Shown: positions 32,011 through 41,691, counted from the stretch's first letter. The stretch: DNA of 64,000 nt from DSWT01 sp035373625 (GCA_035373625.1 DAOSNS010000004.1:104058-168057); one strand, 5' to 3'. The notes: a model not told the origin generated them from the sequence alone. Program-made: numbers and translations.

Positions 32011-34944
32011 TCACATCAGCGGTAATACGAAAGAAAAGGTGGAGCCACTTCCCAGGATGGATTCTGCCCAGATTTTACCGTTATAATGCATGACGATCTC
32101 ATGGGAAATCGCCAACCCCAATCCCGTGCCTTTGGGTTTACCCCGCCTCATATCGGCTCCCTGATAAAAACGTTGGAAGAGGTGCCGCAGTTCCTCCGGC
32201 GCTATGCCCGAGCCGCTATCGGTAACGGCGACCAACGCTGCGCCCTGCGCCGGTGCATCCCATTCCTGGACGGTCATCCCCGCCGGAATACGCCGTGCCG
32301 TCACGGTAATCCCCCCACGTTCGGTGAACTTGACGGCGTTGGAAAGCAAGTTGTACAGGACTTGTTTGATGCGCACGGGATCGGCCAGCACCATCAACGA
32401 GTCAGACGACACCTCCAACGTCAGCCTTAAGCCCTTTGACTCCAGGTCACTGCGCACATGCGCCAGCACATCCTGAATCAGAACCGTCAGATTACACGGT
32501 TGGTCATTCCATACAAGCGTGCCCGCATCCAACGCCGAGATGTCCAAGACATCGTTGAGGACGGTGGTCAGATGTTCACCTTCCGCCATCATAATCTTGA
32601 AGTTGTGGTCTATCTGTTCCACCGCATGGCGAATTTCCTCATCATCCACCGGCAAAACCGGTCGGATCGAACGATCAAAAGTGCGTCCGACAAGTTTGGC
32701 AAATCCCAATACCGAGGTCAAAGGGGTGCGCAGCTCGTGAGAGACGGCGGAGACGAACTCGGATTTCATGTGATCCACGGCAACTTCGTGGGTGATGTCG
32801 CGCAGGATAAAGATAACCGCGCTCCCGTCCCCCAGTGTAGTGACCGAGGCACGCAAGATCAACTCCATCATCGTCACATCGTTGAGCGTCGAAAGGGATG
32901 GAACCACCAGCTTCATGTCGGCGGTGTGAACCATGCCGGGCTTCGCCAATGACTGTGTCATCACCGTCTCCAGCTCCGGAAGGGACATAATATCGGCAAG
33001 TCGGCGTCCCATCAGCGAGCGAGAAGAGAGCCGCACCAACCGCTCAAAAGCCGGGTTGACAAGCTGGATGCGGCCTGAGGGATCGGTGACCAGCAGCGCG
33101 TCTGCCATGTTTTGGAGAATCGCGCTGAGGCGATTGCGGTCATTCTCCATAATCCTGGTGCGGCGTTCGATTTCTTTTTCCAGTTGCAGTTGGCCGGCCT
33201 GCATCCGCTGCAGCAACTGGGCGTTTTCGACGGCCAGGGCGATCTGCGGGGTCAGTTTCTGAAGCCAGCGCACTTCCGTCGTCGTATAAGACAGGTGCGC
33301 CTCACGGGGTCCCAGTCCCCACAACCCGACGATGCGCTCCCCAACCTGCAAAAGCAGCGCCAACTCGATGTTTTGGCGGTTCATGAGATCGAGAATGGCC
33401 GAGGATACCCAGATTTGAGGCGTAGAGCGCACAATGGGGTCGCCACCTTGATGAAGCCAGGGAAGCGGTCCCTCATCCAACGGCAAGGCGGGAGCGGTGT
33501 TATCGGCTGAGGGCACCAAAATATCGCCATCGTCGTTCAGCACCCACAAGAGGCCCTGCGCAACACCGATTTTTTGAGGCAGGTCTTCGGTCAACAATGC
33601 CGTCAACGCTTCCAGGTGGATGGCGCTGGTCAGTTTTTCGATCACCCATTCGAGCACTTGTGGGGTATCGGCCATACTGCGATAAAACAGACGGTTCGCA
33701 TAAAGCGCTACCGGCACACGCAACAGCCAAAACGCAGTCGTCGTGAGCACCGCGGCGACGAAGACTACGTGGGTCTCGTGCACCGGTGAGATCACCAACG
33801 CCAGGATCCAGCGCGTGATGGCTTTGAGCACAAGGTAGGCGCCCCCCAGCGTTAGCCCGAAAATAAGGTGCACAAATCCCTGAAGCACCAGTACATCCAC
33901 ATCAAAAAGCCGGTAGCGGGTTATGGCAACGGCGACCGCGATCGGCAGGGCTACAAAAAAGAACGCCGTGACTTCAATGGTCAGCAAAGCATGGCCCAGG
34001 AGCAATTCCGGCAAACCGGTCAAGAGTAAATACGGCAGAATGCTGATGGTTGCGCCCCAGACCACCCAACGAATCTGCCCCAACACCATCGGCTGACGGG
34101 CAGTCAGAGCGGTATGGATAACGCTTACCATACCGCCGAGCAACATCGCCAGGCCGATCCAGGAGGATATTTGCGAGGCCAGCATAAGCCGTTGCAAAGG
34201 CGAAGACTCAATAACGAAACCGACCAGCAAAGAAACAGCCGGGTTGACAATATGCACCAGCGGCAGCCATTTTCTAATGGTCGGCGAAGTGATTTTGGAA
34301 ATCGGGAAAATGAGCAGGAAATGGTGTAAGGCGCTGAAGAGCAAGGCCCGGGTGAAGAATTTAAGGAGGATTTCGGTGACGAACACGCCAGGTCTGACAA
34401 GCGTCATCACCTGAAAATGCAATAGCAGGTTCAAAGCCAGACATACGGCCATCATAAAAAACAGGCGCACGGCCGGGTCACCGGGGTAGTGCAACAGCAT
34501 ATACCCCCCCACCAGCAGGCCAATCAAGGCCATGGCGTACACCCCAAAGCGTAACACCAGCATGCGCTCGGTATGGAAAGGTTGTAATGTGACCGGCAAA
34601 CTCAGCAGGGTTCCATTGCGCCGCACCTCATAGACGATAGTCTGGCCCACCCGCCAGTTCGGCGCACTTCCTCCACGCCAGGGGCGCTCCCCCCATTCCC
34701 AAACACTCAGCCCATCCACGGTGAGGATCTCATCACCATACGCAAAGGGGGTCTGCGGATCGAGTCGTGTCGCCACCCGCAAGCCGGAAGCCATGAACTC
34801 CGTCAATAACACCCCGTCGGAAGGCAAGCGCGTCTGCATCCAAAGCGATGCGATCACGTAGCCCATGCCGATCACGCCCACGAACAACCAGAGCAGGGCC
34901 AGGGGGTGTTTTCGCAAGTTACGGAGATATACCAGCAAAGTCAT
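32011..34944 (-). CDS. Large membrane sensor histidine kinase (PDZ-like, 7TM, GAF, PAS)
   Basis: The 977-residue protein has a first membrane helix, a PDZ-like extracytoplasmic loop (AYGDEILTVDGLSVWEWGERPW), about seven further helices to residue 410, a GAF domain (430-590), a PAS domain (610-720), HisKA with His736 (SAVSHELRTPLTSV), and a full HATPase domain (LLSNAVKFTERGG, DSGSGIAPEEL, GTGLGLAISHEI). It should be an active kinase. The next gene upstream on this strand, a receiver, ends 1 nt before its start and is the obvious partner. The NarX-type kinase at 50058 shares the PDZ-plus-membrane front. Confidence 0.9.
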   Translation of the reverse strand: MTLLVYLRNLRKHPLALLWLFVGVIGMGYVIASLWMQTRLPSDGVLLTEFMASGLRVATRLDPQTPFAYGDEILTVDGLSVWEWGERPWRGGSAPNWRVGQTIVYEVRRNGTLLSLPVTLQPFHTERMLVLRFGVYAMALIGLLVGGYMLLHYPGDPAVRLFFMMAVCLALNLLLHFQVMTLVRPGVFVTEILLKFFTRALLFSALHHFLLIFPISKITSPTIRKWLPLVHIVNPAVSLLVGFVIESSPLQRLMLASQISSWIGLAMLLGGMVSVIHTALTARQPMVLGQIRWVVWGATISILPYLLLTGLPELLLGHALLTIEVTAFFFVALPIAVAVAITRYRLFDVDVLVLQGFVHLIFGLTLGGAYLVLKAITRWILALVISPVHETHVVFVAAVLTTTAFWLLRVPVALYANRLFYRSMADTPQVLEWVIEKLTSAIHLEALTALLTEDLPQKIGVAQGLLWVLNDDGDILVPSADNTAPALPLDEGPLPWLHQGGDPIVRSTPQIWVSSAILDLMNRQNIELALLLQVGERIVGLWGLGPREAHLSYTTTEVRWLQKLTPQIALAVENAQLLQRMQAGQLQLEKEIERRTRIMENDRNRLSAILQNMADALLVTDPSGRIQLVNPAFERLVRLSSRSLMGRRLADIMSLPELETVMTQSLAKPGMVHTADMKLVVPSLSTLNDVTMMELILRASVTTLGDGSAVIFILRDITHEVAVDHMKSEFVSAVSHELRTPLTSVLGFAKLVGRTFDRSIRPVLPVDDEEIRHAVEQIDHNFKIMMAEGEHLTTVLNDVLDISALDAGTLVWNDQPCNLTVLIQDVLAHVRSDLESKGLRLTLEVSSDSLMVLADPVRIKQVLYNLLSNAVKFTERGGITVTARRIPAGMTVQEWDAPAQGAALVAVTDSGSGIAPEELRHLFQRFYQGADMRRGKPKGTGLGLAISHEIVMHYNGKIWAESILGSGSTFSFVLPLM

Positions 34945-34945
34945 C

Positions 34946-35335
34946 TCAGGTCAATAAGTTAATTCCTAGAACTTCAACAGCTTTGTCGAGAACATAATCG
35001 GGATCAAAGGGCTTGGTGACGTATTCATTCGCGCCAACAGAGAGACCTTTTTCTTTATCAATGGCTTGACCTTTGGCCGTCAGTAACACGACATAGATAT
35101 TGCGGTCGGCTTCTTTGATGCGTCGGCAGACATCGTAACCGTTCAATTTGGGCATCATCACATCCAAGAAGACAAGGTCGGGGTGGTGGCTCAACGCCAG
35201 GTCTACCCCCTCCTCGCCGTCGGTTGCCATCAAGATTTCAACGCCCGCCTCCTCCAGGTCTTCCAACGTCTGCTTTAACAAAATGCGGATGAATGATTCA
35301 TCGTCAACGATAAGGATCTTTTTATCGTTTCCCAT
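34946..35335 (-). CDS. Response-regulator receiver paired with the 977-residue kinase
   Basis: The 129-residue protein contains only a receiver domain: VDDE acidic pair, phosphoacceptor Asp in LVFLDVMMPKLNG, Thr in VVLLTAKG, and Lys in YVTKPFDPD. Its stop is 1 nt from the kinase start, so it is first in a receiver-kinase-cyclase operon. With no DNA-binding part, output may run to the kinase or the cyclase; this is inference from gene order. AGGAGGCAG precedes the ATG at 35335. Confidence 0.9.
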   Translation of the reverse strand: MGNDKKILIVDDESFIRILLKQTLEDLEEAGVEILMATDGEEGVDLALSHHPDLVFLDVMMPKLNGYDVCRRIKEADRNIYVVLLTAKGQAIDKEKGLSVGANEYVTKPFDPDYVLDKAVEVLGINLLT

Positions 35336-35398
35336 ATCTGCCTCCTGAACAAATCACACCATACAAACAATGTATCATCCTCTTGTGATTCTGTCAAC

Positions 35399-35469
35399 AA
35401 CACAGAGACACAAAGACTCCTTTTCAAAGAAAACCGGAGTTTTCTTTGGGAGCTTTGTGTCTCTGTGTT
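35399..35469. repeat. Long nested inverted repeat (terminator or small mobile remnant)
   Basis: The outer arms AACACAGAGACACAAAG and their complement enclose an inner perfect hairpin, CAAAGAAAAC/GTTTTCTTTG. The 71-base structure lies between metK and the receiver gene, both on the minus strand. It can end metK transcription. Confidence 0.7.
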
Positions 35470-35486
35470 TATCTTCTTCGGAAACT

Positions 35487-36701
35487 TTAGCCCAAACCCG
35501 CCGCCCGGCGCAGCAGTTCAGCTTTGTCGGTCTGCTCCCACGGGGCGTCAATATCGGTGCGTCCGAAGTGCCCATACGCTGCCGTCGCCTGGTAGATAGG
35601 ACGGCGCAGGTTCAAGTCGCGGATGATGGCCGCCGGCCGCAGGTCAAAGTGTTCGTTGATCAGAGTGATGATCTTGTCGTCGGGAATTTTGGCGGTGCCG
35701 AATGTTTCCACCGCCAGCGAGAGCGGACGCGCCACGCCGATGGCATACGAAATTTGCAGCTCCAACCGATCGGCAATGCCCGCCGCCACCAGATTCTTGG
35801 CAATGTAGCGCGCCATGTACGACGCCGAGCGATCCACCTTCGTCGGGTCTTTGCCGGAGAACGCGCCGCCGCCGTGCCGCGCCACGCCGCCATACGTATC
35901 CACGATGATCTTGCGCCCGGTCAACCCCGAGTCGCCCGCCGGCCCGCCGATGACGAAACGCCCGGTGGGGTTCACATAAATCCGCGTGGCCTCGTCGAGC
36001 AGTTCGGCGGGCACCACATGGTTGATGACATGCTCGATCACGTCGGCGCGGATCTGCTCCTGGGTGACTTCCGGCGCGTGCTGAGTGCTCACGACGATGG
36101 TGTCCACGCGCTTCGGCTTGCCGTAGGCATATTCCACCGTCACCTGGCTCTTGCCGTCGGGCCGCAGATAGAGCAGGGTGCCATCCTTGCGCACCTGAGC
36201 AAGGCGTTTGCACAGCTTGTGCGCCAGCGAAATGGTCAGCGGCATCAGCTCCGGCGTCTCGTTGCAGGCAAAGCCGATCATCATACCCTGGTCGCCCGCG
36301 CCGATGGCTTCGATGTCGGCGTCGCTCATCTCGCCGGTCTTGGCTTCGAGCGCCTTATCCACACCGAGCGCGATGTCGGCGGATTGTTCCTTGATGCTGA
36401 CGATCACGCCGCACGTTTCGCCGTCGAAACCGAATTTGGCGCGGTTGTAGCCGATCCCCAACACCACGCTGCGCGCCAGTTGCGCGATGTCCACGTAAGT
36501 ACTGGTGGTGATTTCACCGGCCACCAGAATCAAGCCGGTCGTCGTCGAAACCTCGCATGCCACGCGCGCATCGGGGTCATCGGCGATGATCGCATCCAGA
36601 ACGGCGTCGGAAATCTGATCACACATCTTGTCGGGATGGCCTTCCGTCACCGATTCTGACGTAAAGAAAAACTTCGGCGATCTCATAAACGTTGTTGACA
36701 T
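35487..36701 (-). CDS. metK: S-adenosylmethionine synthetase
   Basis: The 404-residue protein has the MetK signatures FTSESVTEGHPDKMCDQISDA, GAGDQGMMIGFA and GGGAFSGKDPTKVDRSA. It makes SAM from methionine and ATP. The start at 36701 follows GAGGAGG. On this strand a TATAAT lies at 36807-36802 with a poor -35. I see no SAM riboswitch in front of metK, whereas the cystathionine gamma-synthase gene 5 kb away has one. The region between metK and the 8-bp repeats at 36869 holds only short inverted repeats. Confidence 0.95.
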   Translation of the reverse strand: MSTTFMRSPKFFFTSESVTEGHPDKMCDQISDAVLDAIIADDPDARVACEVSTTTGLILVAGEITTSTYVDIAQLARSVVLGIGYNRAKFGFDGETCGVIVSIKEQSADIALGVDKALEAKTGEMSDADIEAIGAGDQGMMIGFACNETPELMPLTISLAHKLCKRLAQVRKDGTLLYLRPDGKSQVTVEYAYGKPKRVDTIVVSTQHAPEVTQEQIRADVIEHVINHVVPAELLDEATRIYVNPTGRFVIGGPAGDSGLTGRKIIVDTYGGVARHGGGAFSGKDPTKVDRSASYMARYIAKNLVAAGIADRLELQISYAIGVARPLSLAVETFGTAKIPDDKIITLINEHFDLRPAAIIRDLNLRRPIYQATAAYGHFGRTDIDAPWEQTDKAELLRRAAGLG

Positions 36702-36868
36702 TGAAAAAACCTCCTCAGTAAAGTTGAAAGTTACTCGTTACAGGTTAAACGCTAACCTGGACTACCCATAACCAATCATTGGGTTGAAACCAGCCGGGCT
36801 GATTATACCCAATTTTGTGCCGCGTTTCACGTTTCACGCATCACGATATATAATCCCATTATCATCCT

Positions 36869-36988
36869 GACTATCCGACTATCCGACTATCTGACTATCC
36901 GACTATCTGACTATCCGACTATCTGACTATCTGACTATCTGACTATCCGACTATCTGACTATCTGACTATCCGACTACTGGACTATTA
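36869..36988. repeat. 8-bp tandem array gactatc(c/t), 15 units
   Basis: Perfectly phased 8-bp units run from 36869 to 36988 and end in the AGGAGG Shine-Dalgarno of ade. The same unit, in reverse complement, makes up the array after the cyclase gene at 61306, and related units fill the riboswitch loop at 41739-41868. Confidence 0.9.
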
Positions 36989-36999
36989 GGAGGACTACA

Positions 37000-38778
37000 A
37001 TGAACCGCGAAACTTTGCTGCATATCCTTGCCGTCGCGCGGGGCGACGAACCCGCCGATGTGCTGCTCACCAACGCCCGCGTGGTCAACGTCTTCACCGG
37101 CGAGGTGCTGGACGCCGATGTCGCCATTGCCGGGGAAACCATCGCGGCCGTGGGGACGGGCTACACGGGTAAAACAACGCTCGATCTACACGGCCAGTCT
37201 CTTGTCCCCGGCTTGATTGATAGCCACGTGCACGTCGAGTCTTCGATGACGGCACCGGCGCAGTTTGCCCGCGCCATCGTGCCGCACGGTGTCACCACCG
37301 TCATCTCCGATCCCCACGAGATCGCTAACGTCGCCGGGGCAGACGGCATCCGCTATATGATCGAAGCCTCAGAAGGGCTGCCGCTTACCATCTTCATCAA
37401 CCTGCCGTCCTGCGTACCGGCGACATCCATGGGCACGGCGGGCGCGACGTTGAACGCCGCCGACCTGTTGGCCCTGCGCAATCTGCCGCGCGTGCTGGGG
37501 CTGGCGGAGTTCATGAACGTGCCCGGCGCAGTCCTCGGCCTGCCCGGCGCGTTGGAGAAACTCCTCGCCTTTGGCGACGGGCACATTGACGGGCACGCGC
37601 CCGGCGTCGGCGGGCCGTGGTTGCAAGCCTATGTTGCCGCCGGCCCGTCTACCGATCACGAGAGCATGACGGCGGACGAGGCCCTCGAGAAAGCGCGCCT
37701 GGGGATGTACGTGCTCGTCCGCGAGGCCACCGCTGCGCGTAACCTGCATGCCCTGCTCCCCGCCATCACGCCGGAAAACGCGCGTCGCTTCGCCTTCGCC
37801 ACCGACGACCGCCACCCCGCCGATCTCATCGAAGAAGGCAGCGTGGACCACAACCTGCGGCTGGCGATTGCGGCGGGATTGCCGCCCCTCACCGCGCTGC
37901 GCATGGCGACACTCAACGCCGCCGAAGCCTTCGGGCTGAAGGATCGCGGGGCCATCGCGCCGGGACGCCGCGCCGATCTGGTCGTCACGCCGTCGCTGGA
38001 AGACTTCTGTGCAGTCAAGGTCTTTGCCGGCGGCAAACTGGTTGCGGAAGACGGCCAACCGGTGGGCGAGTGGCCACTGCCCACGGCGGACGAAAGCCGC
38101 GTGCGCGGCAGCATCCACGTGGACATAGACGCGCTCTCGTTCCGCATCCCGGCGGAGGGAACGCGCATCCGCGCTATTGGCGTCATTCCCGATCAGATCG
38201 TAACCGACGAACGGATTTTTGAGGCCAGGATTATGTCAACGGATTTAACGGATAAAACGGATTCCATGCCCGTTAAATCCGCTCAATCCGTTGAAAAAGA
38301 AGCCGTGGCCGACATTGAACGCGATCTGCTCAAGCTGGCCGTCATCGAGCGCCACAGCCGCACAGGCAGGATCGGCCTGGGCTTCGTACACGGGTTGGGC
38401 CTCAAGCGCGGCGCGATTGCCGGCAGTGTGGGGCACGACTGCCACAACATCACCGTGGCGGGCGTGAGCGATGCCGAAATGCGCGCCGCCGTCCGCGCCG
38501 TGAAAGACCTGGGCGGCGGCCTCGTCGCCGTCCTCAACGGCACAGTGCTCGCCAGTGTGCCGCTCCCCATCGCCGGGTTGATGTCCGATCAGCCGGTCGA
38601 GGTCGTCCGCGCGCAGATGGATATGCTATTGGAACGTGTTAAAGAACTCGGTTCACCCCTCCACGACCCCTTTATGCACCTCGGCTTCCTGGCCCTGGAG
38701 GTCATCCCCAAACTCAAACTCACCGATCAAGGGCTGGTGGATGTGGAGAAGTTCGATTTTGTGCCCCTTTGGGTGTGA
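37000..38778 (+). CDS. ade: Adenine deaminase
   Basis: The 592-residue amidohydrolase converts adenine to hypoxanthine. It shows the N-terminal beta domain, the metal-binding DSHVHVESSM motif, SDPHEIANV, ATDDRHPADL, and the C-terminal family domain RHSRTGRIGLGFVHGLGLKRGAIAGSVGHDCHNI. Near residues 412-432 an in-frame insertion, encoded by a copy of the dispersed aacggatt repeat (38236-38294), lies in a linker where homologues are shorter. The gene probably works, since the frame and motifs are intact. AGGAGG from the end of the 8-bp array is 6 nt before ATG 37000. Confidence 0.93.
   Translation: MNRETLLHILAVARGDEPADVLLTNARVVNVFTGEVLDADVAIAGETIAAVGTGYTGKTTLDLHGQSLVPGLIDSHVHVESSMTAPAQFARAIVPHGVTTVISDPHEIANVAGADGIRYMIEASEGLPLTIFINLPSCVPATSMGTAGATLNAADLLALRNLPRVLGLAEFMNVPGAVLGLPGALEKLLAFGDGHIDGHAPGVGGPWLQAYVAAGPSTDHESMTADEALEKARLGMYVLVREATAARNLHALLPAITPENARRFAFATDDRHPADLIEEGSVDHNLRLAIAAGLPPLTALRMATLNAAEAFGLKDRGAIAPGRRADLVVTPSLEDFCAVKVFAGGKLVAEDGQPVGEWPLPTADESRVRGSIHVDIDALSFRIPAEGTRIRAIGVIPDQIVTDERIFEARIMSTDLTDKTDSMPVKSAQSVEKEAVADIERDLLKLAVIERHSRTGRIGLGFVHGLGLKRGAIAGSVGHDCHNITVAGVSDAEMRAAVRAVKDLGGGLVAVLNGTVLASVPLPIAGLMSDQPVEVVRAQMDMLLERVKELGSPLHDPFMHLGFLALEVIPKLKLTDQGLVDVEKFDFVPLWV
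38236..38294 (+). repeat. Palindromic dispersed repeat inserted in frame within ade
   Basis: The left part tcaacggatttaacgg and right part ccgttaaatccgctcaatccgttga-like bases form an inverted repeat. It encodes STDLTDKTDSMPVKSAQSVE without a stop. Confidence 0.8.
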
Positions 38779-38790
38779 TTAAAGACCGGA

Positions 38791-38872
38791 GATTAGGGAT
38801 TGGGGACGAGGAGTTAGGGACTGGGAAACCCCCCTAATCCCTAATTTCCCAATCCCCACTCCCTAATCCCCA
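38791..38872. terminator. Imperfect inverted repeats between convergent ade and lysC
   Basis: Repeated gattagggattgggga-type bases at 38791-38825 are complementary to ctaatccctaat and cccaatcccca at 38829-38872, with an AAA loop. Likely bidirectional terminator; no T tract. Confidence 0.5.
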
Positions 38873-38876
38873 CCCC

Positions 38877-40268
38877 CTACTCCAATCCCAACTCGCGGTG
38901 CAAGAAGCGCACGGTGTCGGCCATTTGATCCTCAGGGATGCAAAAGGAGACATTGTGCTCCGTCGCAGCCTGCGCTACGGCGATAACGCGCGTCCCGTGC
39001 TCACCGAGCGCCGCAAAGGTATGTGAGACAATTCCCCGCGTATTCCACCCCGGCACACCGACCACAGAAACGGTCGCCACTTTCTCTTTGACATCGAGCA
39101 CAAAGTTATCACCCCACAAGGCGCCGAATTCGTTCTGGAGTCCTTTGAGCGCGTGGGTCTGATCCTGTTCGCGCAGCACGAGGTTGAGCGTGTGCTCCGA
39201 AAATGACTGCGAGAACATCGGCACATCCACACCGGCCGCGCTGAGGCATTGCAGCGCCCGCGCCGTCAACGCCAGATTCCAGGTGTCATCGCGGCTACCC
39301 ACGGCGATCAGCGTCAGGCCGTCGGTGGAGATGATGGCAGGCAGGCGTTGCCGGTCGGCGTGGGGCGACTTGACCACCAGCGTTCCGGGGTGCTGCGGAT
39401 TGAAGCTGTTGCGCAGCCGCATGGGGATGCCGGCAGACACAATCGGCCCGACCGTCTTGGGATGCAGCACATCCGCGCCGTAATACGCCAGGTCCGCCGC
39501 CTCGCTGTACGATAGCTCCGGCAAGGTACGCGCCTGCGGCACGAGATTCGGATCGGCGGTCAAGATACCGTCCACGTCGCTCCAGATCCACACCTCGTCG
39601 GCGTCCAAGCCGGCGGCAAAAATCGCCGCGCTGAAGTCACTACCACCGCGTCCGAGTGTCGTCGTCACCCCGGACTCCGTCGCTCCGATGTAACCGGTGA
39701 TGACGGGAATCACGCCGCGTTCCAGCAGTGGTTTGACGCGCGCCTGCAACCGTGCGCGCGTCTGCGCCATCAGCGGCCTGGCCGCGCCGAAATGGTCATC
39801 GGTGACCAGCGTTTCGGTCGCGCTGACGGCCTCGGCGCGCAAATCGCGCTCGCGCAGCGCCGCCGCGAGGATGTGCGCCGAAAGCAATTCCCCAAAGGCC
39901 GCCACGGCATCCAATCCACGTGCAGTCACTTCACCCAGCACGGCAATGCTGCGATAGAGTCGCTCCAACTCGTGCAAGCGATCTTCGACAAAACCACCGA
40001 CTTCCAGCCGCTCACGGCTGCGGGTAAGCAGGGTATCCACCACGTCCAAATGGCGTGCCAGCAATTCGGCCTTGATCTCGCGGTAGACCGTATCGCGCCC
40101 TTCCGCCGCCGCCCGCGCCCCGGCGATCAACTGATTCGTCACGCCGCTCATGGCCGAGACCACTACGACCGGTTGATGCTCTACCTGCGCGACAATCCCC
40201 GTTACCGCCGCAAACCGTTCCGCGCTCCCCACGGAAGTGCCACCGAATTTGTGCACGATTACCGTCAT
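38877..40268 (-). CDS. lysC: Aspartate kinase (monofunctional)
   Basis: The 463-residue protein has HKFGGTSVGSAERF, VVVSAMSGVTNQLI and GRGGSDFSAAIFAAGLDADEVWIWSDVDGI, the catalytic domain of aspartate kinases, followed by two ACT domains (from about 310) that usually bind lysine or threonine. It makes aspartyl phosphate for lysine, threonine and methionine synthesis. ATG 40268 follows AAGGAGC. The gene begins 66 nt after the cystathionine gamma-synthase-like gene on the same strand, so the SAM riboswitch upstream probably controls both. Confidence 0.93.
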   Translation of the reverse strand: MTVIVHKFGGTSVGSAERFAAVTGIVAQVEHQPVVVVSAMSGVTNQLIAGARAAAEGRDTVYREIKAELLARHLDVVDTLLTRSRERLEVGGFVEDRLHELERLYRSIAVLGEVTARGLDAVAAFGELLSAHILAAALRERDLRAEAVSATETLVTDDHFGAARPLMAQTRARLQARVKPLLERGVIPVITGYIGATESGVTTTLGRGGSDFSAAIFAAGLDADEVWIWSDVDGILTADPNLVPQARTLPELSYSEAADLAYYGADVLHPKTVGPIVSAGIPMRLRNSFNPQHPGTLVVKSPHADRQRLPAIISTDGLTLIAVGSRDDTWNLALTARALQCLSAAGVDVPMFSQSFSEHTLNLVLREQDQTHALKGLQNEFGALWGDNFVLDVKEKVATVSVVGVPGWNTRGIVSHTFAALGEHGTRVIAVAQAATEHNVSFCIPEDQMADTVRFLHRELGLE

Positions 40269-40334
40269 AACAATGCTCCTTGTTCAAGTAGACAGTATAC
40301 AGGGGTTGGCCACCGCAAGTCCCCCGTCTACCGT

Positions 40335-41537
40335 CTACCTTTCCAGCGCTTGCGCCAGGTCGGCGATGATGTCCTCTGCATCTTCGATGCCCAGCGCGTA
40401 GCGTACCAGCGTATCACCGACGCCGGAGGCAGCACGCTCTGCCGGATCAAGAGAGACGAATAGTGCCTGTTGCTGGACAATGCCCTCCACCCCACCCAAC
40501 GTCGGGCCGATGTAGGGCATCTGTAAGCGATCCACGAAATGGCTGGTGGTCTCCTTGTCGCCCGCCACCTCGAAACTGACCACGCCGCCAAAGCCCGTCA
40601 TCAACCGCTGCGCCGTCGCGTAATCGGGATGGCTTGGCAGGCCCGGATAGTAGACGCGGGCGATGGCCGGGTGCTGTTCGAGGAACTGCGCTACGCGCAT
40701 CCCGTTTTCGTTCTGGCGGCGGACGCGCAGTTCCAGTGTTTTCAGGCCACGCAGCAGCAAGTAGGCATCGTGCGGCCCGCCGACGCCGCCGAGCAGGCCG
40801 CGGGTGTCTTCGATCTTCGCCAACAGCCGGTGCGCGCCGATAACAACACCCGCCAGGATGTCGTTGTGCCCTCCCAGGTATTTCGTCGCGCTGTGCAGAA
40901 CCAGGTCAATGCCAAACGCCAGCGGCTGCATGTTGATCGGCGTGGCGAAAGTGCTATCCACGGCAGTGATGATCCCGCGCGGACGGGCAATTTCGGCAAT
41001 CCGTGGCAGATCGGCGATGCGCAGGTAAGGATTGGTCGGCGTCTCGGTGAAAATCAGGCGCGTATTGGGACGGATAGCTGCCGTGAGAGCCTGAAGATCA
41101 TCCACCGGCACAAGCGTCGTTTCGACGCCCCAACGCGGCAAGAACTTTTCGGCGAACTCACGGGTACGGCGGTAGCAATCGGCGACCACAATCACGTGGT
41201 CACCGGCCGCAAGCAATGCCAGGAACGTAGTCGTGATGGCGTTCATCCCGCTGGCAAAGAGCAAGGCGCGTTCGCCGCCTTCGAGGGCCGCCAGTTTGCG
41301 CTCCACGACCAGTTGTGTGGGATTGCTGTAACGACCGTATTCATCGCGCAAGGGCAGATCGCCGCCGGCCTCGCGCGCCGCCTTGCGCTCGGCTTTGCGC
41401 TCCATAAAAGCCAGCACATCCGCCGTATCCTCAAACGTATACGTCGAAGTCTGATAGATAGGGGTCGTCAGCGCGCCGAACGGCTTACGCTTCTCCTCCC
41501 CTGCATGTACAGCTTGGGTCGAAATGTGATAAGGCAT
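40335..41537 (-). CDS. Cystathionine gamma-synthase/lyase-type PLP enzyme (Cys/Met metabolism)
   Basis: The 400-residue PLP enzyme has TTPIYQTSTYTF, the Tyr and Arg-containing YGRYSNPT, SGMNAITTTF, and the cofactor Lys in HSATKYLGGHNDILAG. Its family includes synthases, beta- and gamma-lyases and sulfhydrylases, which sequence alone does not separate well. The SAM-I riboswitch in front points to methionine synthesis, so a gamma-synthase role (metB) or homoserine sulfhydrylase is inferred. It is cotranscribed with lysC, placing two steps toward methionine under one SAM switch. Confidence 0.9.
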   Translation of the reverse strand: MPYHISTQAVHAGEEKRKPFGALTTPIYQTSTYTFEDTADVLAFMERKAERKAAREAGGDLPLRDEYGRYSNPTQLVVERKLAALEGGERALLFASGMNAITTTFLALLAAGDHVIVVADCYRRTREFAEKFLPRWGVETTLVPVDDLQALTAAIRPNTRLIFTETPTNPYLRIADLPRIAEIARPRGIITAVDSTFATPINMQPLAFGIDLVLHSATKYLGGHNDILAGVVIGAHRLLAKIEDTRGLLGGVGGPHDAYLLLRGLKTLELRVRRQNENGMRVAQFLEQHPAIARVYYPGLPSHPDYATAQRLMTGFGGVVSFEVAGDKETTSHFVDRLQMPYIGPTLGGVEGIVQQQALFVSLDPAERAASGVGDTLVRYALGIEDAEDIIADLAQALER

Positions 41538-41632
41538 TGCGGACTCCTTAGTTTTTGGTAAGGGGCAATGAGAAATGAGTGATGCATCATAGCTGATGCA
41601 CTATGCCTCTTTACTCTTCACTCCCAACCAAC

Positions 41633-41675
41633 AAAAAAGCCTCCTCAGCAGGGCATCCTGGCTGAAGAGGCTTTT
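41633..41675 (-). terminator. Terminator of the SAM riboswitch expression platform
   Basis: On the minus strand AAAAGCCTCTTCAGCC pairs with the downstream GGCT-less arm CTGAGGAGGCTTTTTT, ending in a T run. It lies between the aptamer and the cystathionine gamma-synthase-like gene. Confidence 0.85.
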
Positions 41676-41691
41676 CGCAGCATATAATACT

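Noticed and set aside
36702..36868. SAM riboswitch in front of metK
   Set aside because: No S-box blocks (such as GGCAACC or the GGTGC-AATTCC segment) or other SAM aptamer features were found; only short inverted repeats and a TATAAT.
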